This document shows, in pieces, positions 40,323 to 41,409 of a DNA stretch of 41,409 bases (the stretch's first letter is position 1; every line of letters begins with the position of its first letter). The DNA lies in NCBI GenBank assembly GCA_030747605.1, contig JASLKL010000004.1, positions 1-41,409 on the forward strand, written 5' to 3'. This DNA is from Verrucomicrobiota bacterium (GTDB taxonomy: Bacteria; Verrucomicrobiota; Verrucomicrobiia; Limisphaerales; UBA1096). The translations under genes were made by a program, and so were the position numbers. The notes beneath the pieces were generated by a model that was not told the origin of the DNA, did not search any database, and saw nothing but the letters and a program-made list of their open reading frames with translations.

Positions 40323-41409
40323 TCTATGGGAGTGCTTCGTCCCTCGCTTTTATATTTCTCTAAAAGTGAGGTTAACCGCTTAACCACTTTTGGGTACTTG
40401 GCGTAGAGGTTGTTTCTTTCGCCAATATCATTTTTCAGATTGTATAACTGCCCTTTAATTCCATCTTTTTTCGGCTTCAAAGTAGATGGTTTTGAAAACC
40501 CGCCACTACCTAGCCCTGGGATGAGTTTCCATTGGCCCTGTCGAATAGCTAGATAACGACGTGACGATTGATGGACGGTTGCTTCTCGAATAGGTTTGGA
40601 TTTTTTGCCGAGAAGCGCGGGTAATAAGTTATGACTGTCTTCACCGGCGTTGGCAGGAAGTTTCTGTCCGGTTATGGCGGCAACAGTGGCAATCATATCG
40701 GTATGGCAGATAATTTGTGCTGAATCACTGCCAGCGGGTATATTCCCTGGCCAGCGTGCGATAAATGGCATGCGATGCCCTCCTTCCCAAGCATCTCCTT
40801 TCATTCCTCGAAGTGGGCCAACACTGCTGTGTCTGTATTTTTCTACATCTTGCGGATACCAGACCGGACCATTATCGCTGGTGAATATAAAAAGTGTATT
40901 ATTGGCGCTTTTAGTTTTATCAAGTGCAGCTAGTAAGCTTCCAACGACATCATCGACCATTAGGACAAAGTCTCCGTAATCCTTAACCGATGATTTTCCT
41001 TCGAAACGTTTGGTTGGAAGCCAAGGTGTGTGCGGTGCTGGCAGGGCTGTATATAGGAAGAATGGTTTATCCGATTTTGAGGCGGTCTGTATGAATTCTA
41101 CTGATTTATCTCGAATGATTGGAAGTACATCGATGTGTTTGTACCCGGGTGCAATACCGCCCCCCCGCCAAAAAGCTCCCTGAATCCGGGTCCAGCCCGG
41201 CGTATTATTATCACCAATTTTTTTGCTTGGAGGGGAGACAGGGCGATCATTTTTGATCCAATAGTATGGAGGAATGTCAAGCGAAGCAGGGATACCATAA
41301 AAGAAGTCGAACCCATGATCGAAAGGCCCACCGCCGAGTTGTTGATCTGATGCCGGATTTTTCTCATTTTCCAACCCAAGGTGCCATTTGCCGATCATTG
41401 CTGTTTCAT
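40319..41409 (-). CDS. sulfatase, C-terminal part (gene continues beyond the window)
   Basis: The frame is open to the last base, where the residues before MIGKWHLG read ETA, so the start lies outside the window. The visible 360 or so residues are the C-terminal three quarters of a type I arylsulfatase. GKWHLG carries the substrate-sulfate lysine and histidine, PFFLYTALPAPHTPWLPT the second conserved histidine, and LFIFTSDNGP the metal-binding Asp-Asn; GPLRGMKGDAWEGGHRMPFIARWPG is a typical family landmark. The active-site formylglycine motif (C/S-x-P-x-R) would be upstream and cannot be seen. The family removes sulfate esters from polysaccharides, usually in the periplasm. The stop shares a TTAA with the stop of the facing acyltransferase. 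Confidence 0.92.
   Translation of the reverse strand, partial: ETAMIGKWHLGLENEKNPASDQQLGGGPFDHGFDFFYGIPASLDIPPYYWIKNDRPVSPPSKKIGDNNTPGWTRIQGAFWRGGGIAPGYKHIDVLPIIRDKSVEFIQTASKSDKPFFLYTALPAPHTPWLPTKRFEGKSSVKDYGDFVLMVDDVVGSLLAALDKTKSANNTLFIFTSDNGPVWYPQDVEKYRHSSVGPLRGMKGDAWEGGHRMPFIARWPGNIPAGSDSAQIICHTDMIATVAAITGQKLPANAGEDSHNLLPALLGKKSKPIREATVHQSSRRYLAIRQGQWKLIPGLGSGGFSKPSTLKPKKDGIKGQLYNLKNDIGERNNLYAKYPKVVKRLTSLLEKYKSEGRSTPID

Noticed and set aside
1-41409. CRISPR arrays, insertion sequences, prophage or defence genes
   Set aside because: No regularly spaced direct repeats, transposase, integrase, capsid, nuclease-pair or toxin-antitoxin signature was seen; the only helicase is a stand-alone Ski2-like protein with no defence partners.

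Overview
The window reads as chromosomal DNA of a marine-type, heterotrophic member of the PVC superphylum, most probably Verrucomicrobiota (inference from gene content; no rRNA or ribosomal marker is present). The signature is the mix of families seen mainly in Planctomycetes and Verrucomicrobia: DUF1549/DUF1553 plus DUF1501 secreted proteins, PVC-type membrane-bound dehydrogenases with HEAT repeats and a CxxCH haem motif, a DUF6807 protein, exported Gfo/Idh/MocA and FAD oxidoreductases, SGNH hydrolases and a sulfatase. Base composition is moderately AT-rich. No phage, transposon, integrase, CRISPR or toxin-antitoxin locus was seen.

Layout. 1-2444: tail of a DUF1553 protein, its DUF1501 partner and ispD in one direction. 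2459-9114: a short PVC dehydrogenase lacking the haem domain (minus), mqo, then a full-length dehydrogenase with cytochrome domain. 9203-12245: a Ski2-like helicase facing fur, with a Fur-box-like site. 12304-15683: a three-gene glycosyltransferase/methyltransferase operon. 15741-19612: a DUF1549/DUF1553 cytochrome protein with an inserted jelly-roll-like domain, mogA, and an amidohydrolase. 19745-22916: an NtrC-type regulator, a DUF4149 membrane protein and a DUF6807 protein. 23022-26450: a cysteine-free family-4-like uracil-DNA glycosylase, a hairpin-rich small gene, an exported methyltransferase, glyoxalase I and an EI24 membrane protein. 26536-30603: an Rrf2 regulator, the kbl/tdh threonine-degradation pair and a Tat-exported oxidoreductase. 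30605-37200 (minus): FAD oxidoreductase plus SGNH hydrolase, tRNA-Ser(CGA), and a lactonase/Na+ symporter/sugar-acid dehydratase operon. 37306-41409: GNAT, an unrecognised propeller-like protein, a PlsC-type acyltransferase and a sulfatase running off the edge.

How the genes work together. Much of the content serves degradation of sulfated or deoxy-sugar polysaccharide: sulfatase, exported oxidoreductases, exported lactonase, symporter and dehydratase. Electrons from periplasmic sugar oxidation could pass to the PVC cytochromes and those from malate to quinone. Convergent gene pairs are packed with gaps of -4 to 21 bp, except one junction filled with hairpins. Most genes lack a Shine-Dalgarno motif, and several have a promoter-like -35/-10 pair ending 8-9 nt before the start codon, suggesting short-leader or leaderless mRNAs. 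No gene-free stretch exceeds 300 bp.
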